Below are positions 33,622-43,095 of a stretch of 64,000 nt of DNA, in pieces; within the stretch, counting starts at the first letter, position 1, and every line of letters starts with the position of its first letter. The DNA is from Micavibrio_C sp046294845 (GTDB lineage: Bacteria > Pseudomonadota > Alphaproteobacteria > Micavibrionales > Micavibrionaceae). The notes under the pieces were generated by a model. That model had not been told where the DNA came from, made no database searches, and saw only the letters and a program-made list of their open reading frames with translations. The DNA is taken from the NCBI GenBank assembly GCA_046294845.1, contig JBKBNU010000001.1, forward strand, positions 1,736,001 through 1,800,000, given 5' to 3'. A program made the translations under genes and the position numbers.

Positions 33622-34275
33622 TTATTTCTTCTCTTCTTTGCTCAGGGCGGCACCCACATCAGCACGGGAAGAAACCACATGGTCGATCAGACCAAAATCC
33701 TTGGCTTCCTGAGAGGACATGAAGTTATCGCGGTCCATCGCTTTTTCGATGGCAGAGAGTTTCTGGCCTGTTGTCTTGACATAGATGTCGTTCAACATCG
33801 CGCGCAGACGCAGGATTTCTTTCGCCTGAATTTCAATATCGGAAGCCTGACCTTGCGCACCACCGTGAGGTTGGTGAATCATGATACGGCTGGATGGCAG
33901 CGAGAAACGTTTTCCCTTGGCCCCCGCTGTCAGCAGCAATGAACCCATGGAAGCGGCCTGACCGATACAAACAGTTGCCACATCACACTGGATGTATTGC
34001 ATGGTGTCGTACATGGCCATACCGGACGTCACAACGCCACCGGGGGAGTTGATGTAGAAAGAAATATCCTTCTTCGGGTTTTCTGATTCAAGGAATAGCA
34101 ACTGCGCGCAGATCAGGCTGGACACGTTATCGTTCACAGGACCACTGAGGATAATGATACGTTCTTTCAACAGACGGGAATAGATATCGTATGAACGCTC
34201 GCCACGGTTTGTCTGTTCGATAACCATCGGCACAAGCATATTCATATAGGTATCAATCGGATCACGGTCACTCAT
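33622..34275 (-). CDS. clpP: ATP-dependent Clp protease proteolytic subunit ClpP
   Basis: This 217-residue serine protease forms the barrel that works with ClpX or ClpA. The catalytic triad is Ser109 (GQAASMGS), His134 (IMIHQPHGG) and Asp183 (MDRDNFMS). The N-terminal part (IDTYMNMLVPMVIEQTNRGE) has the usual short propeptide region. It follows tig, as in most proteobacteria, but the next gene is lon, with a terminator between; the expected clpX is not here. Confidence 0.96.
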   Translation of the reverse strand: MSDRDPIDTYMNMLVPMVIEQTNRGERSYDIYSRLLKERIIILSGPVNDNVSSLICAQLLFLESENPKKDISFYINSPGGVVTSGMAMYDTMQYIQCDVATVCIGQAASMGSLLLTAGAKGKRFSLPSSRIMIHQPHGGAQGQASDIEIQAKEILRLRAMLNDIYVKTTGQKLSAIEKAMDRDNFMSSQEAKDFGLIDHVVSSRADVGAALSKEEKK

Positions 34276-34323
34276 GGTCGGGTCTTTCAGAAAATTAAAG
34301 GTGAATCAGTAAGCTATAATACA

Positions 34324-34354
34324 AACAAACCCTATCGCGGGGACAGGGTTTGTT
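34324..34354 (-). terminator. Hairpin between tig and clpP
   Basis: A ten-base-pair perfect stem (34324-34333 with 34345-34354) has an 11-base loop. On the minus strand it is followed by TGTATTATAG, only moderately T-rich, so it could be a weak terminator or a processing/stability hairpin that lowers clpP expression relative to tig. Confidence 0.55.
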
Positions 34355-34387
34355 CAAGAGACTTTGTCCAGATATCAGGACGAAGAA

Positions 34388-35779
34388 TTAAGCCTTCTTC
34401 TTCTCGGCTTTAGGCTTGGCGCTGCCGCCCTTGCCTTTTTTCTTCTCGAGGTATGATTCTTCTTCCTCTTCCCTGGTCAGCTCTTCGATGCTTACTGACT
34501 TGTCTGTCACAGAGGCCAGTTCAAGGATGAAATCAACGACTTTATCTTCGAATACCGGTGCGCGCAGGGCTTCAAGAGCCTGACGGTTTTTACGGTAATA
34601 TTCGAATACTTGCGCTTCCTGACCTGGATAACGCTGGGCTTCGTTAATAACCGCACGCTGCATTTCCTGATCGGTGATCTGGATATTATTGGCACGACCG
34701 ATTTCGGACAACACCAGTCCCAGACGAACACGACGCTCAGCTATTGCATGAAGTTCTTCTTCTTCCTCACTGGAAAGCTTGAGTTCTCCATCAACCAGCT
34801 CGGATTGACGCTCCATTTTTACCTGCATCAGGATGTTCTGGTATTCCAGATCCTTCATGCCGGCAGGGATTTCGAAATCATGCGCATCATCGAGAGAATC
34901 AAGCAAAGAGCGCTTAACCTTCTGGCGGCTTACGCCGTCATATTCTGACTGCATTTGCTTTTCAATAATATCGCGAAGTGCTTGCTCGCTATCAAGACCC
35001 AATTTCTTGGCGAAATCATCATTGATCTCTGTCTTTTTAGCCTGAAGGATTTGTTTCACTTCTGTATCGAAGATTGCATCCTGACCGGCCAGTTCGGCAG
35101 CATGGTAAGCTTCAGGGAATGTCACTTTCACTTCAACCTTGTCGCCGACTTTTTTGCCAACCAGCTGGTCTTCAAAACCAGGGATAAACTGGCCACTGCC
35201 CAGTTCGAGCTGGGCATCATGAGCATGCATACCCGGATGTGGTTTATTGTCCTTGGCTGTACGTCCATGAAAATCAATAACCAGAATATCGCCTTTTACT
35301 GTGGCACGGTCTTCTGTTACAGGCTCTGTATCACGGTTGCTGCTGGCAATACGCTCCAGTGCTTCATCGATTGATTTCTTTTCAACCTTGGCAACAGGCT
35401 TCTCAATTTTGATAGCCTTCAGGTCAGTTACTTCGAATTCAGGCAGCAGATCCACAGCCATTGTGTAAACCAGATCCTTGCCTTCATCGAATTCCTTAAC
35501 CTCGATTTTTGGTTGAAGAGCAGGCTTCAAATTATTGTCTTGAATAACTTTTGCTGACGCTTCATTAACAGCGATCTCGAGAACTTCACCCAGAACGGCT
35601 TTACCATAGCGCTTCTTCAGAATGTCCATCGGTACTTTACCGGGACGGAATCCTGCCATCTTTACGTTCTTACCGACTTCTTTCAGGCGGTCATCAACAT
35701 GGCGGTCAATATCCTGCGCCGTAACCGTTACTTCGTACTGAACATTCAGATCTTCTTTTTTAAGTTCTTTAACTTGCAT
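34388..35779 (-). CDS. tig: Trigger factor
   Basis: This 463-residue ribosome-associated chaperone and prolyl isomerase has the ribosome-binding signature GFRPGKVPMDILKKRYGK near residue 45. The FKBP-type domain lies at about 150-245 (RATVKGDILVIDFHGR, LGSGQFIPGFEDQLVG). The helical C-terminal arms follow. The last 20 residues are a Lys/Ala-rich tail (KKKGKGGSAKPKAEKKKA), common in alphaproteobacteria. It is preceded by tRNA-Leu at close distance and followed by clpP. Confidence 0.96.
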   Translation of the reverse strand: MQVKELKKEDLNVQYEVTVTAQDIDRHVDDRLKEVGKNVKMAGFRPGKVPMDILKKRYGKAVLGEVLEIAVNEASAKVIQDNNLKPALQPKIEVKEFDEGKDLVYTMAVDLLPEFEVTDLKAIKIEKPVAKVEKKSIDEALERIASSNRDTEPVTEDRATVKGDILVIDFHGRTAKDNKPHPGMHAHDAQLELGSGQFIPGFEDQLVGKKVGDKVEVKVTFPEAYHAAELAGQDAIFDTEVKQILQAKKTEINDDFAKKLGLDSEQALRDIIEKQMQSEYDGVSRQKVKRSLLDSLDDAHDFEIPAGMKDLEYQNILMQVKMERQSELVDGELKLSSEEEEELHAIAERRVRLGLVLSEIGRANNIQITDQEMQRAVINEAQRYPGQEAQVFEYYRKNRQALEALRAPVFEDKVVDFILELASVTDKSVSIEELTREEEEESYLEKKKGKGGSAKPKAEKKKA

Positions 35780-35825
35780 GGTGTTCTTTATCTCTTACCT
35801 TAACATGTTGATCATCTTGTAATTA

Positions 35826-35910
35826 TGGTGCGGATGAAGGGACTTGAACCCCCACGCCTCACGGCGCCAGAACCTAAATCTGGTGCGTCTACCAATTCCG
35901 CCACATCCGC
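35826..35910 (-). tRNA. tRNA-Leu (TAG)
   Basis: An 85-base class II tRNA with a long variable arm. The acceptor GCGGATG pairs with the 3' strand CATCCGC, the anticodon stem CCAGA/TCTGG holds loop TTTAGGT with anticodon TAG, the T arm has GGTTCAAGTCC, and the CCA is encoded. It lies 46 bases upstream of tig on the same strand. Confidence 0.97.
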
Positions 35911-35964
35911 CCAATTCCTCTACAGGAACAAGACAGCACCAGAAAACAGAATCGCGGGTAAATA

Positions 35965-36792
35965 TCAAGCGAAATCCCGCAATATTGCGGGAATTCCTGC
36001 AACTATATCAGGGGCCGTTAATCCGGCACCAAAACGTATGGCAGCCTCGCCATGCATCCACGCCGCCGCCGCACTTGCCATAAAAATTGGCATCTTCTGA
36101 GCCAATAAGCCACCGACCATCCCCGCCAGCACATCGCCGGCACCAGCTGTCGCCAACCACGGGGAAGCATGGCGGTTCACAATCAAATCCCCGTCAGGAT
36201 GGGCAATAACCGTCTCCGCACCTTTAAGCAGGATCACAGCCCTCGCTCTTTTGGCCGCCAGCGTCGCCCGCTTTTCACGGCTCCCCTCAATATCGGGAAA
36301 TAAACGCTCAAACTCACCTTCATGTGGCGTCATCACAACGGAGGCTGCATTTGACGTTGCTTTAAACAAACGATCAGCCTGTCCTTCGAACACATTCAGG
36401 GCATCGGCATCCAAAACGATAGCCCGCCCACTGGAAAGACTGCCCAAAACAGCTTGGCGCAAGCCTTCCTCATCATAATCACCTGCCCCAGGACCCAAGA
36501 TGGCCGCCGTACGGCGCGAATCTTTCAAGTGTAGCGGAAACTTGCCTAACTGCTCGTAAGGCTCGAACATCACATGCGGCGCACCCTTGAGATAGATGTC
36601 TTTGACCGTTGCCGAAGAAACAACCGTGCAAACACCACAACCTATGCGCATCCCCGCTTCCGAAGCCAGACGCGCGGCCCCCGTCATATCGGTGCCGCCC
36701 AGCACAATCAAATGGCCGCGATCATACTTGTGCCCGTCACGTGAAGGTCGGGGCAATTCATCCTGCCAAAGATCGGGATTATTGATTTCCAT
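35965..36792 (-). CDS. nnrD: ADP-dependent NAD(P)H-hydrate dehydratase (stand-alone)
   Basis: This 275-residue ribokinase-fold repair enzyme restores damaged, hydrated NAD(P)H. Motifs in order are HKYDRGHLIVLGG (N-terminal loop), AAILGPGAGDYD, VLDADALNVF, VMTPHEGEFERLFPD, LLKGAETVIAHPDG, and ATAGAGDVLAGMVGG with the catalytic Asp. The NnrE epimerase domain fused to it in many bacteria is absent, so the epimerase must be elsewhere or missing. It lies between tRNA-His and tRNA-Leu on the same strand. Confidence 0.92.
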   Translation of the reverse strand: MEINNPDLWQDELPRPSRDGHKYDRGHLIVLGGTDMTGAARLASEAGMRIGCGVCTVVSSATVKDIYLKGAPHVMFEPYEQLGKFPLHLKDSRRTAAILGPGAGDYDEEGLRQAVLGSLSSGRAIVLDADALNVFEGQADRLFKATSNAASVVMTPHEGEFERLFPDIEGSREKRATLAAKRARAVILLKGAETVIAHPDGDLIVNRHASPWLATAGAGDVLAGMVGGLLAQKMPIFMASAAAAWMHGEAAIRFGAGLTAPDIVAGIPAILRDFA

Positions 36793-36828
36793 ATAATCTA
36801 ACTAGGTTTACGCTTGAGAGAAGTAAAG

Positions 36829-36905
36829 TGGGGCGACTGATGGGACTCGAACCCACGACAACTCGGACCACAACCGAGGGCTCTACCAACTGAGCTACAG
36901 CCGCC
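36829..36905 (-). tRNA. tRNA-His (GTG)
   Basis: A 77-base tRNA including an encoded G(-1) that pairs with C73, the tRNA-His identity element. The anticodon stem CTCGG/CCGAG holds loop TTGTGGT with anticodon GTG, the T arm is GGGTTCGAGTCCC, and the CCA is encoded. It is 36 bases upstream of the nnrD gene. Confidence 0.97.
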
Positions 36906-37095
36906 ACAATAAGCGCGGGGTATTCTCTAATCCAGAGTGCCTGTCCAGGTCAAGAGTTGTCCACTAAAATCCTGAAAAAAAGAAAAAAACAACTATGGAC
37001 GAGTCCCAAAGACCATGTTAGCTTCGCCGCTAAATGCATAACTGTTATGCTTTTATCACATAGGTGCGCTGCATAAAAATTAGAGGAAAAGAGCC

Positions 37096-38526
37096 ATGCC
37101 CGAAGGTCTTATTAACTGCAAAACCATACCTGAATTTCTGAAAGTTCTGAAAGACAACGACATACAGTATGTCGATTTTATCTTTACGGACGTTCGCGGC
37201 AAACTACAGCATACGGCACAGCATATCGACACGATAGATAAAGACTTCCTTGAAGAAGGCGTGATGTTTGACGGCTCCTCCATCGCGGGATGGAAAGCCA
37301 TCAACGAGTCCGACATGATCCTGAAGCCTGACGTTACAAAGGCTTGCTTTGACCCGTTCGCAGCGCAGCCGACAGTGAAAATTTTCTGTGACATCCATGA
37401 GCCTTCAACAGGCACGAACTATGTCCGCGACCCCCGCTCGATTGCTAAAGCTGCCGAGGCTTATGCCCTGTCCCAAGGCATTGCCGATACCATCTACTTT
37501 GGCCCCGAAGCAGAATTTTTCCTGTTTGACGATGTGCGCTTCAAAGTCGACATGAACGAAGTCAGCTATAAGATCGATGACATCGAAGGCCCCTATAACT
37601 CTGGCCGCGAATATCCGGAAGGGAATATGGGTCACCGCCCACGCGTAAAGGGTGGTTACTTCCCTGACTCACCCGTCGACAGTACATCCGACATCCGTGC
37701 CGAGATGGTCACAGTACTGAAGCATGTAGGCGTGCCGGTTGAAAAGCATCACCATGAAGTCGCTGCCAGCCAAGTAGAACTGGGCATCAAGTTCTCGACT
37801 CTGGTTGATTGCGCAGACAACATGCAGCTTTACAAGCATGTCGTGCACAATGTTGCCCATGTGTATGGCAAGACAGCAACCTTCATGCCTAAACCTGTCT
37901 ATGGTGACAATGGCTCGGGTATGCACTGCCACCAATCACTGTGGAAAGATGGCAAGCCCCTCTTCGCCGGTGATGGATATGCTGGCCTGTCCGATATGTG
38001 CCTGTTTTATATCGGTGGTATAATCAAACACGCCAAGGCACTGAACGCCCTGACTAACCCGTCAACCAACAGCTATAAGCGTCTGGTTCCAGGTTATGAA
38101 GCACCGGTCCTGCTGGCATACTCCTCCCGCAACCGTTCAGCTTCGTGCCGCATTCCGTATGTGGCATCCCCGAAAGCCAAACGTGTGGAAGTACGTTTCC
38201 CTGATCCGCTGGCAAACCCATACTTGGCGTATGCCGCTATGTTGATGGCCGGTCTTGATGGCATTAAAAACAAAATCCATCCGGGCGAAGCCATGGACAA
38301 GAATCTGTATGAATTGCCGGAAGAAGAGCTGCGCAAAGTACCGACAGTTTGCGGCTCTTTGCGTGAAGCTGTGGAAGCGTTACGTGCTGATCATGAATTT
38401 CTGCTGCAAGGCGATGTTTTCACGATCGATATGCTCGAGTCCTACATAAACCTGAAGATGGACGAGATCGAAGCATTCGAAACAATGCCGCACCCGATCG
38501 AATACATGATGTATTACTCGTCGTAA
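37096..38526 (+). CDS. glnA: Glutamine synthetase, type I
   Basis: This 476-residue enzyme makes glutamine from glutamate, ammonia and ATP. The N-terminal DVRGKLQHTA and MFDGSSIAGW are family signatures. Metal/ATP residues lie in FGPEAEFFLFDDVRF, EKHHHEVAASQVELGI and KPVYGDNGSGMHCHQSLWK. The adenylylation loop keeps its Tyr (NLYELPEEE), so activity is probably controlled by GlnE. It has an AGAGGAAAAG ribosome-binding region before the ATG. No glnB lies upstream and no sigma-54 site was found in the 190-base leader. Confidence 0.97.
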   Translation: MPEGLINCKTIPEFLKVLKDNDIQYVDFIFTDVRGKLQHTAQHIDTIDKDFLEEGVMFDGSSIAGWKAINESDMILKPDVTKACFDPFAAQPTVKIFCDIHEPSTGTNYVRDPRSIAKAAEAYALSQGIADTIYFGPEAEFFLFDDVRFKVDMNEVSYKIDDIEGPYNSGREYPEGNMGHRPRVKGGYFPDSPVDSTSDIRAEMVTVLKHVGVPVEKHHHEVAASQVELGIKFSTLVDCADNMQLYKHVVHNVAHVYGKTATFMPKPVYGDNGSGMHCHQSLWKDGKPLFAGDGYAGLSDMCLFYIGGIIKHAKALNALTNPSTNSYKRLVPGYEAPVLLAYSSRNRSASCRIPYVASPKAKRVEVRFPDPLANPYLAYAAMLMAGLDGIKNKIHPGEAMDKNLYELPEEELRKVPTVCGSLREAVEALRADHEFLLQGDVFTIDMLESYINLKMDEIEAFETMPHPIEYMMYYSS

Positions 38527-38543
38527 TGATTTTGTAATAAGAT

Positions 38544-38576
38544 AAAAAAGCCCGGACACAACGTCCGGGCTTTTTA
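38544..38576. terminator. Terminator between glnA and the converging exported-protein gene
   Basis: A GCCCGGAC/GTCCGGGC stem extended by A/T pairs (38545-38557 with 38563-38575) has a five-base loop. Poly-A and poly-T flanks let it function in both directions. Confidence 0.92.
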
Positions 38577-38594
38577 GATTCCAGTGCGAAAAAA

Positions 38595-40022
38595 TTACTC
38601 GTTTTCCTTGCCCCTCTTCTTGCGATCTGATTCATTCTGAATGAATGTAACATCCAGCGCTTCACCAGCTACCTGCGGCATCATGCTTTGTACAATCATT
38701 GAAAAGGCTTCCGTATTACGGGCCCATGTATAGAAATCAGCCTTACGACCGGGCGTCACCATTGTCACAAAATAGTAATAGCGATCCTCAACCATGATCC
38801 CTAGCCAGTATTCATAGTCGATATATGATTTTTCATCATTTTCGATACTATATGCCTCTATCCTGTTAAATGTGATACTACGATCAAAGGTGTACGCATC
38901 ATTTACCGGTAAATTTTCTCCAATTTTGAAACCGCGCTCCTCAAGATCCTCGCGCAGGTAGTCAACCTCCTTCATCAAGGTCGTATCAAGCTCTGTCGAG
39001 ATAATACTGACATCAATTTCCCCATCTAAAGTTTGTGAGTCGACCGTATAAATCAACTTCACTTTCATATTTTCAATACTATCAATATTCGGAGCAATCA
39101 GACGCCACGTCCCTGGATAGGAAAATTTCACGAAATCCAGAAAACCGTATATCTGCCGATCATCGGTACGGTCCTTTTCTGGATTGAGGAATCTAAAGGA
39201 ATCAAGACAGTCTTCTTGCAAAGCCTTCTCGGCCTCCCATTTCTTTTCCGGCACATAATAGGATATCAAAACCATACGATCACCGTTAGAAATGGCTGCC
39301 GTACGTACAACATAGCTAACACCATTATCAAGCAACACATATTCGGCATCCACACGGTTCTTAGTAACCTGCTCCATGCCCATGAGCGTATAGTTGCGCC
39401 CCAAAATATAATTCAGAAACCAGTTACGCGTCGTCATACCCTGCGTTAACTGCATCGCATAAATTTCCAGACGCGATGTGACATAAGCACTCGTTGGTCC
39501 AACATACTTTGCGACCGGCCCCAACAAACTGGTATTCAGGTTTTCAGCACGGCGCTCACGTTCCATCTTTTTGCTTTTAAGGTTTTCCGCTGAATAATCC
39601 TGCGTTTCTCTCTGAACGCGCTTTTTATATTTGCGCATTGCCTCTTCGTCTTCTTCACTGACTGCTGCCTTCTTTTCTGACTCGATTTGTTCATCACGTA
39701 AAGAAAGCAAGCCATAAGGATCTTCAGCCGTAGGAGCAGCTTGCATGCTCTCTTCTTTTTTCTCATCTTCGGATACGATGGCTTCCCCATCATCCCCCAG
39801 CTTCACCCATCCTCCGGGAAGCCTTATTTCATATTCAAGAAATGCATCTCCTTGCGGAATTTCAGTAAACAGGCCCGTTTTTTCCTCGAACTCCTGTTGG
39901 GTAAGACTGCTGTAGCGAGGAACCTTGTTCATCCTCTCAAGCTCTACCAACTGGGCCGATGCAGGAGCAATCATGCCAAAACCTGCCAGAAAGCATAAAA
40001 TCTTCAGTTTCCTTGAAATCAC
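38595..40022 (-). CDS. Exported protein of unknown function with charged central region
   Basis: This 475-residue protein has a signal peptide (cleavage after about residue 23, PASAQ). Residues about 75-160 are very rich in Glu, Lys and Arg (EDEKKEESMQ, EEDEEAMRKYKKRVQRET), likely a coiled coil or disordered linker. Two alpha/beta domains follow, at about 165-290 and 295-455, each with aromatic strand patterns (SYVVRTAAISNGDRMVLISY; DRYYYFVTMVTPGRKADF). This could be a duplication. The C-terminus is basic. I recognise no family. It is probably periplasmic; it converges with glnA and is upstream of a thioesterase gene on the same strand. Confidence 0.75.
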   Translation of the reverse strand: MISRKLKILCFLAGFGMIAPASAQLVELERMNKVPRYSSLTQQEFEEKTGLFTEIPQGDAFLEYEIRLPGGWVKLGDDGEAIVSEDEKKEESMQAAPTAEDPYGLLSLRDEQIESEKKAAVSEEDEEAMRKYKKRVQRETQDYSAENLKSKKMERERRAENLNTSLLGPVAKYVGPTSAYVTSRLEIYAMQLTQGMTTRNWFLNYILGRNYTLMGMEQVTKNRVDAEYVLLDNGVSYVVRTAAISNGDRMVLISYYVPEKKWEAEKALQEDCLDSFRFLNPEKDRTDDRQIYGFLDFVKFSYPGTWRLIAPNIDSIENMKVKLIYTVDSQTLDGEIDVSIISTELDTTLMKEVDYLREDLEERGFKIGENLPVNDAYTFDRSITFNRIEAYSIENDEKSYIDYEYWLGIMVEDRYYYFVTMVTPGRKADFYTWARNTEAFSMIVQSMMPQVAGEALDVTFIQNESDRKKRGKENE

Positions 40023-40046
40023 TTTAACTCTGCCCCTTGCTACACC

Positions 40047-40466
40047 TTACGATTTAGACTGCACAGCTGTAGGTCGGCCATCCGGCCCTACAGCTACCAT
40101 TGTAAACACGCCCTCTGTGACTTTTTCGTATACCATCAACTTACGGCGTAAAACCCAACTTTCTATCTTGATCGTAACCGACGTATTTCCCACCTTGAGA
40201 ATGCTGCTATAGATAGAAACCTTGTCGCCCACATAAACGGGCTTATGAAACTCAATCTCACTGATAGCCCTGGTCTTCACCGGCAGCCCTTTGGTGAACA
40301 TATAGGCGGCAGCTCCTGCCGCTAGGTCCATTTGGGCCAAAAGCCAACCCCCGAATATATCGCCGTTGGCATTTGTGTCCGACGGCATCGGAATCATGAC
40401 CAATATAGGATCACGCCCCTTTAGATCTTCGGGCAAAACAATGTCATTTTCAGGATTTTTGGGCAT
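40047..40466 (-). CDS. Acyl-CoA thioesterase, YciA-like hotdog protein
   Basis: This 139-residue hotdog-fold enzyme has the motif TNANGDIFGGWLLAQMDLAA with the catalytic Asp, then SEIEFHKPVYVGDKVSIYSS and a C-terminal strand (EGVFTMVAVGPDGRP). YciA-type enzymes hydrolyse a broad range of acyl-CoAs. It is divergent from parE across about 120 bases and lies 24 bases upstream of the exported-protein gene, possibly in one transcript. The exact substrate cannot be inferred. Confidence 0.88.
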   Translation of the reverse strand: MPKNPENDIVLPEDLKGRDPILVMIPMPSDTNANGDIFGGWLLAQMDLAAGAAAYMFTKGLPVKTRAISEIEFHKPVYVGDKVSIYSSILKVGNTSVTIKIESWVLRRKLMVYEKVTEGVFTMVAVGPDGRPTAVQSKS

Positions 40467-40588
40467 ATCTAATAAATTTGTTAACTTTTTAGCTTTGCAA
40501 CGCGTCCCTGATTGTCTATCTAAAAAGGTCGGAAGTCCAGACTTTCCAAGCTTTAGAAGCTAGTGTGACTTACAAATGCGGGAACATT

Positions 40589-42610
40589 ATGGCAGACCTC
40601 TTTAATGCCAAAAAGGCAGAAAAACCAGAATCTTACGGCGCCGAGGACATTGAAGTCCTTGAGGGCCTTGAGCCTGTGCGCCGCCGTCCCGGCATGTATA
40701 TCGGCGGTACCGATGAAAGAGCCCTGCATCACCTCGTCAGCGAAATTCTCGACAACTCCATGGACGAGGCCGTAGCAGGCCACGCCAGCCGGATTGATAT
40801 TGCCCTGAACGAAGACGGCTCGGTGACCATTCAGGATGATGGCCGCGGTATCCCCGTCGACAACCATCCAAAATATCCGGGCAAGTCTGCTCTGGAAGTA
40901 ATCCTGACCACCCTGCACTCGGGTGGTAAATTCAGTGGCAAGGTTTACGAAACATCGGGCGGTCTGCATGGTGTCGGCAGCTCGGTCGTAAACGCTCTCT
41001 CCGATTTAATGATCGTTGAAGTTGCCCGTGGGGGCACGCTCTATAGACAGGAATATTCCCGTGGCGTGCCGCAGACCAAGCTCGAGAAAAAGGGCAAGAC
41101 CGACCGTCAGGGGACATCCGTCAATTTCCATGCCGATCCTGAAATTTTTGGTGCCAAATCTCAATTTAAGCCCTCATGGATTTATCAGATGGCCCGCTCC
41201 AAGGCCTATTTGTTCCGTGGCGTTGAAATCCACTGGCAAGTTGCACCATCCCTGATTGAAAGCGGCAGCAAGATCCCCGAGAAGGATGTTTTCAAATTCC
41301 CGAAAGGCTTGCTGGACTTCCTTGAAACCTCGCTGGAGAAACGCTCAACATTGACTCCCAAGGCTTTCTACGGCAACTGCAAGCTGCCTGATAATGCGGG
41401 GCAGGTTGAATTTGCTGTGGCATGGCCCGAAGAAGGTGAAGGCTTCACCCATTCTTATTGCAACACTGTGCCTACCCCCATGGGCGGTACGCACGAACAA
41501 GGCTTACGTAACGCCCTCTCCCGTGGCCTGAAAGGTTATGCCGAATTAATCGGCAATAAAAAAGGCTCAATGATCACTGCCGATGATGTAATGGGTGGTG
41601 CGGCCATGCTGCTATCCGTCTTCATCCGCGACCCGCAATTCCAAGGCCAGACCAAAGACAAACTCGCGACCACCGAAGCCACACGCTGGGTTGAAACAGC
41701 TGTAAAAGATTATTTCGATCACTGGCTGACAGGCGACCCGACATCCGCCAAAAATCTTCTGGAAGCCATCATTGACCGCGCCGAAGAACGCCAGCGCCGT
41801 AAAGATGACAAGCTGATGTCACGCAAATCTGCCACACGTAAATTGCGCCTGCCCGGCAAGCTGGCCGATTGCAGCAAGCAAGACTCCGAAGGCACAGAGA
41901 TATTTATCGTTGAGGGCGACTCGGCCGGCGGTTCAGCAAAACAAGGCCGTAACCGCGAAACACAAGCAATCCTGCCCTTGCGTGGGAAGATTCTGAACGT
42001 TGTCAGTGCCAGCGCCGACAAGCTGCGGGCCAATCAGGAGATTCAGGATTTGATCCAGGCCTTGGGCTGTGGGGCCGGTAAAGACTTCAAAGCCGATAAT
42101 CTGCGCTACGAAAAAATTATCATCATGACTGACGCTGACGTTGACGGCGCGCACATTGCCTCACTGCTGGTGACATTCTTCTATACCCAGATGCGCGGTG
42201 CAATTGAAAAGGGCCATGTCTATCTGGCTCAACCCCCTCTTTATCGCCTGTCTGCTGGTGGTGTGACCGTTTATGCCCGCGATGATGCCCACAAAGATGA
42301 ACTGATGAAGACAACCTTCAAAGGCAAATCCAAGGTCGAAACCAGCCGCTTTAAAGGTCTGGGTGAAATGCCTGCGGCCCAGCTTAAGGATACCACGATG
42401 AATCCGGCGACGCGCACACTGATCCGCGTGTCCCTGCCCCACGCTATGGAAGCCTTGGGTATCACAGCTGAACTGGCCAAAAACGAGAAATCCTCATCTG
42501 CTAACCCCGAGGTAGATGATCTGGTAGAACGCCTAATGGGCCGTAACGCAGATGCCCGCTTCCAGTTTATTCAGGAGCGAGCCGAATTTGTCGAAGACAT
42601 CGACATCTAA
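40589..42610 (+). CDS. parE: DNA topoisomerase IV subunit B
   Basis: This 673-residue ATPase subunit, with ParC, decatenates chromosomes. The GHKL site includes SEILDNSMDEAVAG, DDGRGIPVDNHPKYPGKSAL and GGLHGVGSSVVNALS. The Toprim domain has EGDSAGGSAKQGRNRETQAI and MTDADVDGAHIASLL. The PKYPGKSALEVILTTLHSGG stretch and the absence of the GyrB insert favour ParE over GyrB. I start at 40589 (MADLFNAKKAEKPESYGAED); an in-frame GTG at 40565 is an alternative, and neither has a strong ribosome-binding site. Confidence 0.94.
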   Translation: MADLFNAKKAEKPESYGAEDIEVLEGLEPVRRRPGMYIGGTDERALHHLVSEILDNSMDEAVAGHASRIDIALNEDGSVTIQDDGRGIPVDNHPKYPGKSALEVILTTLHSGGKFSGKVYETSGGLHGVGSSVVNALSDLMIVEVARGGTLYRQEYSRGVPQTKLEKKGKTDRQGTSVNFHADPEIFGAKSQFKPSWIYQMARSKAYLFRGVEIHWQVAPSLIESGSKIPEKDVFKFPKGLLDFLETSLEKRSTLTPKAFYGNCKLPDNAGQVEFAVAWPEEGEGFTHSYCNTVPTPMGGTHEQGLRNALSRGLKGYAELIGNKKGSMITADDVMGGAAMLLSVFIRDPQFQGQTKDKLATTEATRWVETAVKDYFDHWLTGDPTSAKNLLEAIIDRAEERQRRKDDKLMSRKSATRKLRLPGKLADCSKQDSEGTEIFIVEGDSAGGSAKQGRNRETQAILPLRGKILNVVSASADKLRANQEIQDLIQALGCGAGKDFKADNLRYEKIIIMTDADVDGAHIASLLVTFFYTQMRGAIEKGHVYLAQPPLYRLSAGGVTVYARDDAHKDELMKTTFKGKSKVETSRFKGLGEMPAAQLKDTTMNPATRTLIRVSLPHAMEALGITAELAKNEKSSSANPEVDDLVERLMGRNADARFQFIQERAEFVEDIDI

Positions 42611-42687
42611 GCCTTACACAGAAAAGTTTGCATTTTAACAGGACCTTAGTGTAAAAGTCCGCTTTGGCACGTAAGCGCTGGAGTATT

Positions 42688-43095
42688 ATGACTGAGAGTC
42701 CTGCAAATCTATGCGGTATCTTTAACAGGGTTGCCCCTTCGCATTTTAAAGGCGCCGTCAAAAGGAGTCTGCGTGCATCCTCTTATCATTCCGAAAACAT
42801 CACCCTGCAACAATCCTACCGCAATAACGAATGCTGGCTCAGCCCTAGTAGCAAAAGCGGCTTTGCTGTAACCCCCGATCATGAACTGATCAGCGTTTTC
42901 TCATGCGTGAATGGTGATGGCCGCAAGATGATGAACTTTATCAAATCAAAATATGATCACCTGCACCTGAACTGTTTTAATACAACATTCCTGCGCAGTT
43001 TTTATGAGAAGCACGGATTCAAGATCATCCGTAAAGAGGCAAACTGGCAAGCGGGCGGCCCTGACATTTTGTTCATGGAGTACAAAAAACCATGA
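42688..43095 (+). CDS. Small GNAT-like protein
   Basis: This 135-residue protein has a C-terminal half reading LNCFNTTFLRSFYEKHGFKI and then ILFMEYKKP. That is the late strand, FYEKxGF and final strand pattern of GNAT acetyltransferases. The preceding SGFAVTPDHELISVFSCVNG fits the central strands, with GDGRKMM in place of the usual acyl-CoA loop. The start at 42688 follows a GGAG at four bases' distance. The stop overlaps the start of the N-formylglutamate amidohydrolase gene by four bases, so they are coupled. The fold assignment is moderate and the substrate is unknown. Confidence 0.68.
   Translation: MTESPANLCGIFNRVAPSHFKGAVKRSLRASSYHSENITLQQSYRNNECWLSPSSKSGFAVTPDHELISVFSCVNGDGRKMMNFIKSKYDHLHLNCFNTTFLRSFYEKHGFKIIRKEANWQAGGPDILFMEYKKP

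Noticed and set aside
36906..37095. Sigma-54 promoter for glnA
   Set aside because: The TGGCAC-N5-TTGC pattern was looked for and not found in the leader.
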